From CAYWNA01 sp964459305 (GTDB lineage Bacteria > Planctomycetota > Planctomycetia > Pirellulales > Pirellulaceae), in the NCBI GenBank assembly GCA_964459305.1, contig CAYWNA010000103.1:1-41386 (forward strand): a DNA stretch of 41,386 nucleotides, given 5' to 3'. Shown here piece by piece: positions 7,929-17,130 of this stretch. Below the pieces are notes generated by a model. It was given only the letters and a program-made list of their open reading frames with translations, was not told the origin of the DNA and did no database searches. Every line of letters starts with the position of its first letter. Position 1 is the stretch's first letter. Made by a program: the position numbers and the translations under genes.

Positions 7929-10714
7929 TGCATGGCGTGAACCTTTTTGCCAGCGACGCAACGGGCGAGTTTTTTCAATTCGCCCGTATCGGAGCCATGT
8001 CCGAATGGTGGCATTGGCTGGCGTTGCTGGCGGTCTGTGCTGGCGTATTGATCTATGTGGTGGTGATGTACCGCTACGACAGCGTCGAGCTGTCGCGGGG
8101 CCTTTGTTGGCTGCTGGTCGCGCTGCGTCTATTTGCGTTTGCCGGCGTCCTGTTCTACTTCTTGAATCTCGAAAAACGTGCCGAGCGGAAGCTGGTCAAG
8201 AATTCACGAGTCTTGTTGCTGGTCGACACCAGCCAGAGTATGGCACAGCGCGACTCCGAATCGCCCGGCGTCGAGGATGGTTCCACGCGAATACAACGGG
8301 TCGTCAACGAGTTGGCTGCCGGCTCGCTGCTGGACGATTTGCGGCCGAAGCACGATGTGGTGGTCTACCGCTTTGACCAAGAGTCCAGACCCAATGAAAT
8401 CGTCTTGTTGCCGAAGTTGACGCCCGCCGGCGAGGACGCACCGTCGCTGTCGCCGGAAGAAGCTTATCGACGATCGCTGCGCGAGGCGCGTTCTATGGCG
8501 TTGGTGGCCGGTGGGTGTGTTTTGATCGGCGTGCTATTCGGTCTGCTGCATCTGATCGCTGGCCGCCGAGCCACTGGTCCGGACGCGACGGCTTGGTCGC
8601 TTCTCGTGTGCTTCTTCTTGGTAATTGTCGCTGTAGTCGTGGTGGCGGTGGCCAGCTTGCGCAATCCGGACGTCGAATTCCTCTGCATGATCGGAGTGAA
8701 GGCCGGCGGGCCGGCACGGGGTGGTGTTACGCCGTCATCCGATTCCCAGCCGGACGACGACCCGGCGTTGGAGGCAGGCGACGTTGACTGGGCGGAAGAA
8801 CTGACAGCGCGAGGTCTGAAAACCAGGTTGGGCGAAGCGTTACGTTACCTGGTCAACAAAGAACGCGGCGGCCCCGTGGCCGGCATTGTGGTGTTCACCG
8901 ACGGTCAGCAGAACGAAGGAGTGGAATGCACCGCCGCGATGAACGTGGCTCGATTGGCCGAGATGCCCATCTGCGCCGTCGGGCTGGGTAGTGAGAAGCG
9001 GCCCTTGAACGTGCGGGTCGTCGATCTGGAGGCTCCGGAGCGAGTCTACCCGGGCGACCGGTTCACGATAACCGGTTTCATTCAAGCCAGCGGCATGGCC
9101 GGACGATCTGTGGACGTGCGACTTACGTCCGCACCCACCGGCGCCACTGAAGATGAGAAGGTCGAAACGCTCGAAGAGGAAGACCGAGTGGATCTGGGCG
9201 AAGAAGGCGACGTCGTTCCTGTCAAGTTCGAAGTCACTCCCTCGGAAAGCGGGCGTCGCACCTATCAACTCACCGTCAAGCCGCCGCCACAGGATCACAA
9301 CCCGCATGATGATTTGAAGACGGCCAACGTCGAGGTCGTGGATCGCAGAACGCGCGTGTTGATTGTGGCCGGAGGACCGTCGCGCGAGTTTCGTTTCTTG
9401 AGAAATTTGCTGTATCGAGATCAAGACACCGAACTTGACGTTTGGCTGCAAACCGGCACACCCGGCATCTCGCAGGAGGCAGACGCGCTGCTGTTCGAGT
9501 TCCCAGAGACGGCCGAGGACCTGTTCGAATACGATTGCATCGTGGCCTTCGATCCTGATTGGACCGCGCTGGATCTGCTGCAGATCAGGGCCCTGGAGCA
9601 GTGGATCGCCGAGAAAGCGGGCGGTTTGATCGTGGTGGCCGGTCCGGTCCACACGCCACAATGGGCCGACATGCGACGAACCGTTTCCCGACTGAACACC
9701 ATTCGTTCGTTATACCCGGTCGTGCTGTACAGCAGCGGATCGGCAACGCTTGGCTTGGGCCGGTTCGGTGGGAAGGACGCGTGGCCGGTGGAGTTCACTC
9801 GCGAGGGGATGGAGGGAGAATTCCTCTGGCTGGAAGACGATCCCATTAATAGTGAAGCCGCGTGGGCGTCATTCGAAGGCGTCTTCGGCTACTACGCGGT
9901 GAAAGACCCCAAGCCTGGGGCGAAAGTCTTTGCCCGATTCTCCGACCCAAACACGGCGATCGACGGCGAATTGCCGATCTATTTGGCCGGACACTTCTAT
10001 GGTGCGGGCCGGGTGTTTTTCCAGGCCAGCGGCGAAATGTGGCGCATTCGGGCTGTGGACGAGGCGTATTTCGAGCGTTACTACACCAAGTTGATCCGCT
10101 GGGTTTCCCAAGGCCGGCTGCAGCAGGATTCGGTACATGGAATCTTGTTGGTGGATAAGGATCGTTGCCTGCTGGGCGACACCATCCTGGTTCAAGCGAT
10201 ACTGACGGACGCTCAAAACGAGCCGCTGTCTGCAGCGGAGGTAACCGCCCGCCTGATTCAACCGAATGGCGGTCGAACGACACTCACGTTACGAGCCGTC
10301 ACTGGCGGCGCGCGGGACGGCACGTTTGCCGGCCAATTCACCGCCGTCGAGGAAAACGACTACCGCGTGAAGTTGAAACCACCGCACGGAGAATTGGATG
10401 AAATACTGATTCGCGAGGTCCATGTACGCGGCTCGATCGATGAGATCGAAAAGCCGGAACGGAACGATCCGTTGTTGAGGGAGATTGCGTTGACGACCGG
10501 AGGCGTATACTACGTCGGTGTGGACGCTGCGGTTGGCCAGACGGGCGGCCAACCGCCGTTGGCCAATGCGCTCGTGCCGCAGGACTTTGTGACCTATTTG
10601 CCCGGCACGCCCGACCGAGACTTCGAGCGTCGGCTGATGGCGTGGCTGATGGGCCTGATCTGCGGTGTGTTGGCATTTGAATGGTTGCTGCGCCGGCTGA
10701 GTCGGCTGGCGTGA
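7928..10714 (+). CDS. large membrane VWA protein with a two-helix insertion in the VWA domain
   Basis: 928 aa from the ATG at 7928, which overlaps the preceding stop as TAATG. Membrane helices are predicted at about 27-48 and 60-80. The VWA domain starts with the MIDAS motif DTSQS at 100-104. Two more strongly hydrophobic stretches follow at 189-211 and 221-243, before the remaining MIDAS elements: a Thr in GLKTRLGEAL near 299 and FTDG at 323-326. The rest is a long beta-rich and glutamine-amidotransferase-like region (VLIVAGGPSREFRFLRNLL), ending in a C-terminal helix near WLMGLICGVLAFEWLL. It pairs with the BatA-like protein upstream. The membrane insertion inside the VWA fold is unusual. 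Function is inferred only from context. Confidence 0.9.
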   Translation: MHGVNLFASDATGEFFQFARIGAMSEWWHWLALLAVCAGVLIYVVVMYRYDSVELSRGLCWLLVALRLFAFAGVLFYFLNLEKRAERKLVKNSRVLLLVDTSQSMAQRDSESPGVEDGSTRIQRVVNELAAGSLLDDLRPKHDVVVYRFDQESRPNEIVLLPKLTPAGEDAPSLSPEEAYRRSLREARSMALVAGGCVLIGVLFGLLHLIAGRRATGPDATAWSLLVCFFLVIVAVVVVAVASLRNPDVEFLCMIGVKAGGPARGGVTPSSDSQPDDDPALEAGDVDWAEELTARGLKTRLGEALRYLVNKERGGPVAGIVVFTDGQQNEGVECTAAMNVARLAEMPICAVGLGSEKRPLNVRVVDLEAPERVYPGDRFTITGFIQASGMAGRSVDVRLTSAPTGATEDEKVETLEEEDRVDLGEEGDVVPVKFEVTPSESGRRTYQLTVKPPPQDHNPHDDLKTANVEVVDRRTRVLIVAGGPSREFRFLRNLLYRDQDTELDVWLQTGTPGISQEADALLFEFPETAEDLFEYDCIVAFDPDWTALDLLQIRALEQWIAEKAGGLIVVAGPVHTPQWADMRRTVSRLNTIRSLYPVVLYSSGSATLGLGRFGGKDAWPVEFTREGMEGEFLWLEDDPINSEAAWASFEGVFGYYAVKDPKPGAKVFARFSDPNTAIDGELPIYLAGHFYGAGRVFFQASGEMWRIRAVDEAYFERYYTKLIRWVSQGRLQQDSVHGILLVDKDRCLLGDTILVQAILTDAQNEPLSAAEVTARLIQPNGGRTTLTLRAVTGGARDGTFAGQFTAVEENDYRVKLKPPHGELDEILIREVHVRGSIDEIEKPERNDPLLREIALTTGGVYYVGVDAAVGQTGGQPPLANALVPQDFVTYLPGTPDRDFERRLMAWLMGLICGVLAFEWLLRRLSRLA

Positions 10715-10730
10715 TTGCGGATTGAACAGA

Positions 10731-13121
10731 ATGACTGCCACGGGAAAGAAACTTGATCCCCACATTCGCTCGCTGCTGTCGGGTCTGCGGTGGCGAATTC
10801 GCGCGTACGTCTGGTTGGAAGGAATCTGCCTGGGGATCATCTGGTTGGGACTGACGTTTTGGGTCGGACTGGCGATGGACTATTTGCCCGTGTTGGCCGG
10901 TTCCAGCGAAATGCCGCGCGGGGCGCGCGCTGTGGTGCTGGCAATCATCGCCTTGGTGCTGGCGCTGATCCTCTACCGCTGGGTGCTGCGACGGACCCTT
11001 GTCCGCCTCGCCGACCGCAGCATGGCGATACTGCTGGAACGACGATACAAGGGTTTTGAAGACAGTCTGGTAACCGCGGTCGAACTAACGGAGCGTCCCG
11101 GCCGCGCGGAAAAGTTCAGCCCCAATATGCTGGAGCACACGAGCGAAGAGGCGTTGACGAGTACCGATAGCGTGCGGCTGCGGCAAGTCTTCAATTACTT
11201 GCCGTTAGTGCGCAGCGTCGTCGGTGCCGTCGTCCTGCTGGCGACGATCGTCGTTTTCTACGCCGTCAACAACGAAGCACTGGCGATTTGGGCGAGTCGG
11301 ATCTATCTGCTCGAAGACAAACCGTGGCCTCGTAACGCTCGTATCGAAGTCGTCGGCGTTGAATTGATGGGGGCGGAAGGCGCTCCGGATCCCGTCGCTG
11401 AACTGCCGTTTATTCCCTTCGAGAACGGGCGCCTGAAGGTTGCCAGGGGCTCGAACGTGCGGCTCAAAGTGCGGGCCGACCAGGGTGCCGAAGTCGTGCC
11501 AGAAGTCTGTACGATCTATTACCGCACCGGCGAGGGTGAACGCGGCCGGTTCAATATGAACCGCTCGAAGACGCGAGGTCAGTATCAAGACTATTCGTTC
11601 GCGAGCAAACCGTTGCGAGGAATTCTGTCGACCGTCCATTTCGATGTGGTGGGTTACGACTGCCGCGTTCGCGACTACACGATCGAAGTGGTCGACAGCC
11701 CGGCGGTGACTGGCGTTGATTTGGAGTGCAAGTTTCCCGACTATATGGTCGACGAAAAACTATCGCTGTGGCTGCCTCGCACCGTCGAGTTGACGCCCGC
11801 GACGCCGCTGCCGCGCGGCACCGATGTCACGATCCTCGCCCGCACAAACAAAGCACTCCAGCGCGTCGATCTGTACAATCCCGAGGCCAAAGAAACGGTC
11901 ACGCTGGCCATCGAAGGCAGCGGAGACGAACTGCGGCGTTTCGAATATCGCGTGCCGAGTCTCGACGATAATCTGACTTTGGATGTCACCCTCTACGACG
12001 TCGACAACGTGGTGACCGAGCGTCCACACCGTATCTTCATCGCTGCGATTCCGGATGAAGAACCCTCGGTGGATGTCGGCCTGAAGGGCATTGGCACAGC
12101 CGTCACGCCCGATGTTGTCGTTCCGGTCAAGGGTGTGATCACCGACGACTACGCGGTGGATAGGGCGTGGTTTGATATCGAACTTGCCCGCGGGAGCACC
12201 TCGGCCGACGCACCGAACCGCGAACGGCAGATGTACGAGTTTTCGCTGGAGGACGCGGGGCGTGTCGAGGCGTCTGTCGACTTCCGGCAGCAGCGATCTT
12301 TGGATGACGGGCTGGAGCTTCGGGCCGGCGATAAACTGATGCTGGCGATCAAGGCGGCGGACCGGTACGACCTGGGCGACAGTCCCAACGTCGGCAGCAG
12401 TGACCGCCGCCAATTGGATGTCGTGACGCCGGACAAGCTGGTGGCCATACTGGAATCTCGTGAAATCGGTTTGCGGCGACGCTTCGAACAGATCGTCGAA
12501 GAAATGACGCAAGCCCGTGATTTTCTCAACCGCGTGAAATCGCCGTCGACTGGTGGCGGCGCAGAACCGGAAGACGCGGCAGCCAGTGGCGAAGAGCCTG
12601 GCGACGAGAAACTGGATCAAGAGAAGGCGGCGGAACGCGCCCAATCGCTGCGTCTATTGCGTGTGCAGCAAGCCCTTCAACAGACGCGCAAATCGGCACA
12701 GGAGTTGTTGGGGGTCGCAACGTCGTTCCGCGATATTCGCGAAGAACTGATCAACAACCGCGTCGACACCGAAGACCGCAAGAACCGCCTGAAGGAGTTG
12801 ATTGCCGACCCGATGGAGTTGGTCGGCCAGACCATGTTCCCGGAACTGGATCGACGTCTGGATCGTCTAGAAAAGGTGCTGTTGGAGGATCTGAACGCCA
12901 AGAAGTACGATATAGATACAGGGGCAGAAGAAGCGGTAGCCGCCATTGAGCAGGCCAACGATATTTTGGCAGAATTGGAGGAGATTCTGCAGCAAATGCT
13001 TGACCTGGAGACGTTTAGCGAGTTGCTGGACATCGTTCGCCAGATAATCAAAGACCAGGAACGCATGATTGACGAGACCACGAAGGAGCGAAAGAAGGGA
13101 TTATTGAGGGACCTGAGATGA
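10731..13121 (+). CDS. DUF4175-like membrane protein with long periplasmic domain
   Basis: 796 aa. Three N-terminal membrane helices are visible (about 27-50, 65-87 and 155-175). A large soluble beta-rich region follows, then a charged helical C-terminal third with coiled-coil character. This resembles the DUF4175-type proteins found with MoxR/VWA operons. I prefer the ATG at 10731 to the in-frame TTG at 10722; neither has a strong ribosome-binding site. A low-complexity acidic linker sits near residues 608-630. Its stop overlaps the next start as ATGA (13118-13121), which predicts translational coupling. No catalytic motif is visible. A structural or scaffold role beside the VWA proteins is inference. 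Confidence 0.85.
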   Translation: MTATGKKLDPHIRSLLSGLRWRIRAYVWLEGICLGIIWLGLTFWVGLAMDYLPVLAGSSEMPRGARAVVLAIIALVLALILYRWVLRRTLVRLADRSMAILLERRYKGFEDSLVTAVELTERPGRAEKFSPNMLEHTSEEALTSTDSVRLRQVFNYLPLVRSVVGAVVLLATIVVFYAVNNEALAIWASRIYLLEDKPWPRNARIEVVGVELMGAEGAPDPVAELPFIPFENGRLKVARGSNVRLKVRADQGAEVVPEVCTIYYRTGEGERGRFNMNRSKTRGQYQDYSFASKPLRGILSTVHFDVVGYDCRVRDYTIEVVDSPAVTGVDLECKFPDYMVDEKLSLWLPRTVELTPATPLPRGTDVTILARTNKALQRVDLYNPEAKETVTLAIEGSGDELRRFEYRVPSLDDNLTLDVTLYDVDNVVTERPHRIFIAAIPDEEPSVDVGLKGIGTAVTPDVVVPVKGVITDDYAVDRAWFDIELARGSTSADAPNRERQMYEFSLEDAGRVEASVDFRQQRSLDDGLELRAGDKLMLAIKAADRYDLGDSPNVGSSDRRQLDVVTPDKLVAILESREIGLRRRFEQIVEEMTQARDFLNRVKSPSTGGGAEPEDAAASGEEPGDEKLDQEKAAERAQSLRLLRVQQALQQTRKSAQELLGVATSFRDIREELINNRVDTEDRKNRLKELIADPMELVGQTMFPELDRRLDRLEKVLLEDLNAKKYDIDTGAEEAVAAIEQANDILAELEEILQQMLDLETFSELLDIVRQIIKDQERMIDETTKERKKGLLRDLR

Positions 13122-14860
13122 ATACCAATAGGTGGCTCTCGACGATCGTGGTCCTTGCTGTGGCTGGACTGTTTCTTGCGCCGGCTGGGATTGTCGGACA
13201 GGACGCGGGCGGCGGGCCGTCGTCGGTCGACCAGCTGGCAATTCAGCAGGGTATCGTTGCCGACAAATATGCCAAGTTAGAGAAACTGCTGGAGGATATG
13301 GCAAGGATCGAAGCAGTCTCCAATCCGCGCCGAGCTGGGTTGCTGATGCAGGTGCTGAAACAGTCCAAAGACAATCTGACCGTGGTCAAACTGAACTCCA
13401 TTGCCCGGCTGCTGAATCAAGAGCAACTCAAGCGAGCCTTGGACAATCAGCGCGACGCCCATGTGGACATGAAGGCGCTGCTGGAATTGCTGCTCAGCGA
13501 GAACCGCTCGAACCGCCTGCTACGAGAACAGGAACGAATCCGCGAGTACATCAAAGAGGTCGAGCGGATCATTCGGCTGCAGAAGAGTGTCCAGGGCCGA
13601 ACCGAAGGCGGCGCACCGGCGGCCGAAATGGCAAAGGACCAAGGCAAGATCGCCGACCGCACGGATCAATTGGCCGAGAGGATCCAAGAGAACGAAGAAG
13701 GCGGCGCCGACGCAAACGCAAAGGAGGGCAGCCAGGGAGAAAGCAAAGAGGACTCCGGCGACAAAGGCCAAGGAGAAGGCAAAAACCAGGGCGAGAGCAA
13801 GAACCAGGAAAAAGACGCGGACAAAAGCAAAGAGCAGGGGCAAAGTAAGGACGAAGGCGAAAGCAAAAAGCAAGAACAGGGTAAAGAAGGGAAAGATCAG
13901 GGCGAAGGCAAAGAGAAAGGAGAAAGCAAAAGCCAGGAGCAAGGCGAAGGGAAAAGTCAGGGCCAAAAGCAAGGGCAAAGCGGAGGCCAGGAAGGTAAAG
14001 AGAGCCAGGACGGCCAGCAACAGAAACAAGACGAACACCCGGCCCGCAAACGCATCCAGGCGGCCGAAGAGCGAATGCGCGAGGCCAAGCAGCGGCTGGA
14101 GGAAGCCAAGCGAAAGGATGCTCTTGCCGAACAGGAGAAGGCCAAGGAAGAATTGGAGAAGGCCAAGGCAGAACTAGAGCGCATCCTGCGTCAATTGCGC
14201 GAAGAAGAAGTCGAGCGCATGTTGGCTTTGCTGGAAGGTCGTTTCCGCAAGATGCTGGAAGTGCAAATCCGGATCTATGAGGACACGATCCGTTTAGACA
14301 GAGTGCCGGAGGAAGAACGTCAATTGAAAGTCCCCATACCGGCCGCAAAGCTGGCTTCGGATGAACGAAAGCAGGTGATCGACGCGGATAAAGCGCTGAA
14401 CCTGTTGATCGAAGAGGGCTCGTCCATCGCGTTCCCCGAAACCGTCGAGCAAATGCGTGACGACATGCAACAAGTGGCCGACCGACTGGACGAGGCAAAG
14501 GTAGGCGGCATCACGCAAGGCATCGAAGAAGATATCATCGCAGCATTGGAAGAAATGATCGAAGCCCTGCAAAAGGCACAGCAGGATATGGAGGAACAGA
14601 AGAACCAGCAGAAGCCGCAGCCAATGCAACCGCAGGATATGCCGCTGGTGGATGGCTTGGCCGAGCTGAAGATGATCCGGGCGTTGCAGATGCGTGTCAA
14701 CACGCGCACCAAACGGTACTCTCGTCTGCTGGACGATGCCGACGATCCAACAGGCCAGGCAACCGATCAGGATCTGCTGGAAGCGTTGGCGAAACTGGCC
14801 GACCGTCAGCAGCGCATTTACCAAATCACTCGTGATCTCGTGTTGGGCAAGAACAGGTAG
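13118..14860 (+). CDS. secreted coiled-coil protein with a K/E/Q/G-rich low-complexity tract
   Basis: 580 aa. An N-terminal signal peptide ends near AGIVGQ. Residues 35-195 are helical with leucine-rich segments. Residues about 201-306 are almost entirely Gly, Glu, Lys, Gln, Ser, Asp and Asn in short imperfect repeats such as GEGKNQGESKNQ. A highly charged coiled coil runs from about 307 to 380 (EERMREAKQRLEEAKRKD). The C-terminal region is helical and Met/Gln-rich. It should be periplasmic. The start is the ATG of an ATGA overlap with the preceding gene, and the next gene follows after 11 bases. A long flexible tract flanked by coiled coils suggests a spacer or tether. No enzyme motif is seen. 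Confidence 0.88.
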   Translation: MNTNRWLSTIVVLAVAGLFLAPAGIVGQDAGGGPSSVDQLAIQQGIVADKYAKLEKLLEDMARIEAVSNPRRAGLLMQVLKQSKDNLTVVKLNSIARLLNQEQLKRALDNQRDAHVDMKALLELLLSENRSNRLLREQERIREYIKEVERIIRLQKSVQGRTEGGAPAAEMAKDQGKIADRTDQLAERIQENEEGGADANAKEGSQGESKEDSGDKGQGEGKNQGESKNQEKDADKSKEQGQSKDEGESKKQEQGKEGKDQGEGKEKGESKSQEQGEGKSQGQKQGQSGGQEGKESQDGQQQKQDEHPARKRIQAAEERMREAKQRLEEAKRKDALAEQEKAKEELEKAKAELERILRQLREEEVERMLALLEGRFRKMLEVQIRIYEDTIRLDRVPEEERQLKVPIPAAKLASDERKQVIDADKALNLLIEEGSSIAFPETVEQMRDDMQQVADRLDEAKVGGITQGIEEDIIAALEEMIEALQKAQQDMEEQKNQQKPQPMQPQDMPLVDGLAELKMIRALQMRVNTRTKRYSRLLDDADDPTGQATDQDLLEALAKLADRQQRIYQITRDLVLGKNR

Positions 14861-14871
14861 GAGTCAAACCG

Positions 14872-15909
14872 ATGTCCCTTCGATATCTTTCGCAGCTCCT
14901 GTTGCCGCTGGTGGCTTTCGTCTGTGCGTCCACGCGTGCGGACGAAGAGTTGGAGAAACGCGCGAGCTGGAAACAACCCACGGCAGCGGAGATCAAAGCT
15001 CGAATCGACCAGTGGCTGTCCACCAAGACGTTGGACGAGCTGACCAAGACGAAAGTGGAAACGCTTTGGTCGCAGGACGCCGACGGGGCTTTCAGCAAAG
15101 ACCTGCTTGGCCGACTCGTCACAACGATCTCGCTGGTTGACCGATCGACAGACGGATTGACCGAGCTGTGCCGCGAAAGCTATCCGCCGCTTCAGTTACC
15201 CAGCTTTGGCTTTCTCGACGACGAGAAGACACCGCCTCTGGTGCGAGGCAATTTGCGATTGCACTACGGCCGGTGGCTGGCACAGCACGAGTTGTACGAC
15301 GAGTCGCTGGCACAGATTGGCGACTTGAAGCCTGAAGACGTCGTTGATCCCGCTCTGTTGCTGTTCTACCAAAGTGTCGGCCACCACCGTTTGCTGAACA
15401 AAGAAAAATGCCTGCCGGCCATTACGAAATTGCTGGAGAATAAGGGCTCGATACCTCGGCGCTACGAAACGGTGGCCATGATGATGGAATCGGACCTGAA
15501 GCCGGTGAAGACAGACTCGTTGAACGAGATCTCCCGCCTGATGGACGATATCGAACGGCGTTTGGATTTCGGTCGCGCCGGTACACGGGTGCGCAAGGAG
15601 GAGGACGATGTAATTGCAAAGCTGGACAAGATGATCGAGGAAATTGAAAAGAAGCAGAAGCAAATGCAGCAGAAGGGTAATGCCGGCGGTCAGCAACCCA
15701 CCCGGCCAATGCAGGACAGCATGCCCGGCGGCGGCAGCGGCCCCGGCGAAGTCCAGCCGAAGCGAATTGGCTCGCGGTCCGATTGGGGAAACTTGCCGCC
15801 CAAGCAACGGCAAGAGGCGCTGCAGCAAATCAGCAAGGGCCTGCCCGCGCATTACCGTGCCGTGATCGAAGAATATTTTCGCAAGCTCGCACGCGATGGG
15901 AATAACTGA
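14872..15909 (+). CDS. secreted coiled-coil hypothetical protein with conserved C-terminal motif
   Basis: 345 aa. A signal peptide ends near CASTRA. Residues about 25-230 are helical. A strong coiled coil follows near 240-270 (KLDKMIEEIEKKQKQMQQK), then a Gly/Pro/Gln-rich linker. The C-terminal motif DWGNLPPKQRQEAL...HYRAVIEEYFRKLA is, from memory, common at the ends of secreted proteins in planctomycete MoxR/VWA operons. It sits 11 bases after the previous gene, within the operon. Its partner is probably another periplasmic component encoded here. Function is unknown; I see no catalytic residues. Confidence 0.85.
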   Translation: MSLRYLSQLLLPLVAFVCASTRADEELEKRASWKQPTAAEIKARIDQWLSTKTLDELTKTKVETLWSQDADGAFSKDLLGRLVTTISLVDRSTDGLTELCRESYPPLQLPSFGFLDDEKTPPLVRGNLRLHYGRWLAQHELYDESLAQIGDLKPEDVVDPALLLFYQSVGHHRLLNKEKCLPAITKLLENKGSIPRRYETVAMMMESDLKPVKTDSLNEISRLMDDIERRLDFGRAGTRVRKEEDDVIAKLDKMIEEIEKKQKQMQQKGNAGGQQPTRPMQDSMPGGGSGPGEVQPKRIGSRSDWGNLPPKQRQEALQQISKGLPAHYRAVIEEYFRKLARDGNN

Positions 15910-15933
15910 TAGCAATCGTTGGGAAATAGCGTC

Positions 15934-17130
15934 ATGTGGAACGTGTTTTTCTTAAGTGTCTTGGGCGTTTGCGGTGTCGGCGCAGAAGTAAAACCGCTGG
16001 CCGGGCCGTCGATCCGAGGCGAACTGATCGAGCTCACACCCGAAACGGTCGTCGTCCAGACCGGCAGCGGGCAACAGAACCTGGACGTGGCCGGGCTTTG
16101 GGAGGTCATCCCTGACGCCGAAGCCGGCGAAGTGGAGGATACACCCTCGGTCTGGGTCGAGTTGGTCGATGGCTCGCGCCTATGTGCGTTGCAGTATACG
16201 GTTACTGGTGGTGCGGCCGTGGTCCATCTGACAACCGGCGAGCAGGTATCGCTTCGCACTCGGTCCATCCACGCGGTGCAGTTGAGGGACCATTCGGGCT
16301 CACCCGATGTCGCCGGGCAATGGAAGCGAATCGTTTCCGACAAGCCTGTCGGCGACATCATCGTGATTCGACGAACCGAAAGCCTAGATCAACTGGAAGG
16401 CGTGCTGCACGACATCACCCAGGACATCGTGCGATTCGAATTCGATGGCGAAACGATCGACGTTAACCGTAAGAAACTCGATGGGTTCGTCTACTACCAT
16501 CCAGTGTTGCGAGAGCTGCCCAACCGCATCTGTCAAGTCACCGACGCATCAGGTTCCCGATGGAACGTCAAATCGTTCCAAACGGTCGAGGAAGGAATCG
16601 AACTGGTGACTGTGGCTGGGGTCAAACTCTCGTTACCTGTTGGACGTGTTAGAAAGATCGATTTTTCGAGCGGCAATACCGTGTGGCTGAGCGATCTGGA
16701 ACCGGAGTCTGTCGAGTGGCGTCCTTACGTCAGTTCGCAGTTACCTCCGCCCCGCCTGGCCCGACTGTTCTACCCGCGGGAAGACATCGGCCTTGCGCTG
16801 AAACCACTGTCATTGGGCGGTAATGTCTATTCGAAAGGGCTGGCGATAAGAAGCCGCACCGAGTTGGTCTATCGGCTGACCGACGACTTCCGCCAGTTTC
16901 ATGCGATTGTCGGTATCGACGACCATGTACGAAACGGCGGCAATGTCGATCTGGCAATCTCCGGAGACGGCAAAATCCTGTTTTCAAAGAACATCACCGG
17001 GGATGCCCCGGCGTTTCCATTGGATCTGGACATTACAGGCGTAAGACGGCTGAAAATCCTTGTCGATTTCGGGCAGGAACTGGATATCGCCGATCACCTG
17101 AACCTGTGCGACGCAAGGATGACGAAATGA
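15934..17130 (+). CDS. secreted protein with C-terminal NPCBM-like carbohydrate-binding domain
   Basis: 398 aa from the ATG at 15934; a TTG at 15919 is an alternative but would lengthen the signal peptide unnaturally. A short signal peptide ends near GVGA. The N-terminal half consists of repeated small beta modules (for example IRGELIELTPETVVVQ, then a second copy near VLHDITQDIVRFEF). Residues about 275-395 match the NPCBM/NEW2 module type: YSKGLAIRSRTELVYRL, then GIDDHVRNGGNVDLAISGDG. NPCBM modules bind carbohydrate, so this protein may tether the complex to envelope glycans; that is inference. Its stop overlaps the start of the protease gene as ATGA. Confidence 0.88.
   Translation: MWNVFFLSVLGVCGVGAEVKPLAGPSIRGELIELTPETVVVQTGSGQQNLDVAGLWEVIPDAEAGEVEDTPSVWVELVDGSRLCALQYTVTGGAAVVHLTTGEQVSLRTRSIHAVQLRDHSGSPDVAGQWKRIVSDKPVGDIIVIRRTESLDQLEGVLHDITQDIVRFEFDGETIDVNRKKLDGFVYYHPVLRELPNRICQVTDASGSRWNVKSFQTVEEGIELVTVAGVKLSLPVGRVRKIDFSSGNTVWLSDLEPESVEWRPYVSSQLPPPRLARLFYPREDIGLALKPLSLGGNVYSKGLAIRSRTELVYRLTDDFRQFHAIVGIDDHVRNGGNVDLAISGDGKILFSKNITGDAPAFPLDLDITGVRRLKILVDFGQELDIADHLNLCDARMTK

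Noticed and set aside
13569..14498. Long open frames antisense to and in other frames of the K/E/Q/G-rich gene
   Set aside because: The purine-rich tract is free of stops in several frames because of its composition; the alternative products are strings of Pro, Leu and Arg with no domain character.
17106..17126. Upstream ATG at 17106 as start of the Deg-like protease
   Set aside because: The ATG at 17127 forms the ATGA overlap used at the next two gene junctions, while the earlier start lies deeper in the preceding gene and adds seven charged residues.
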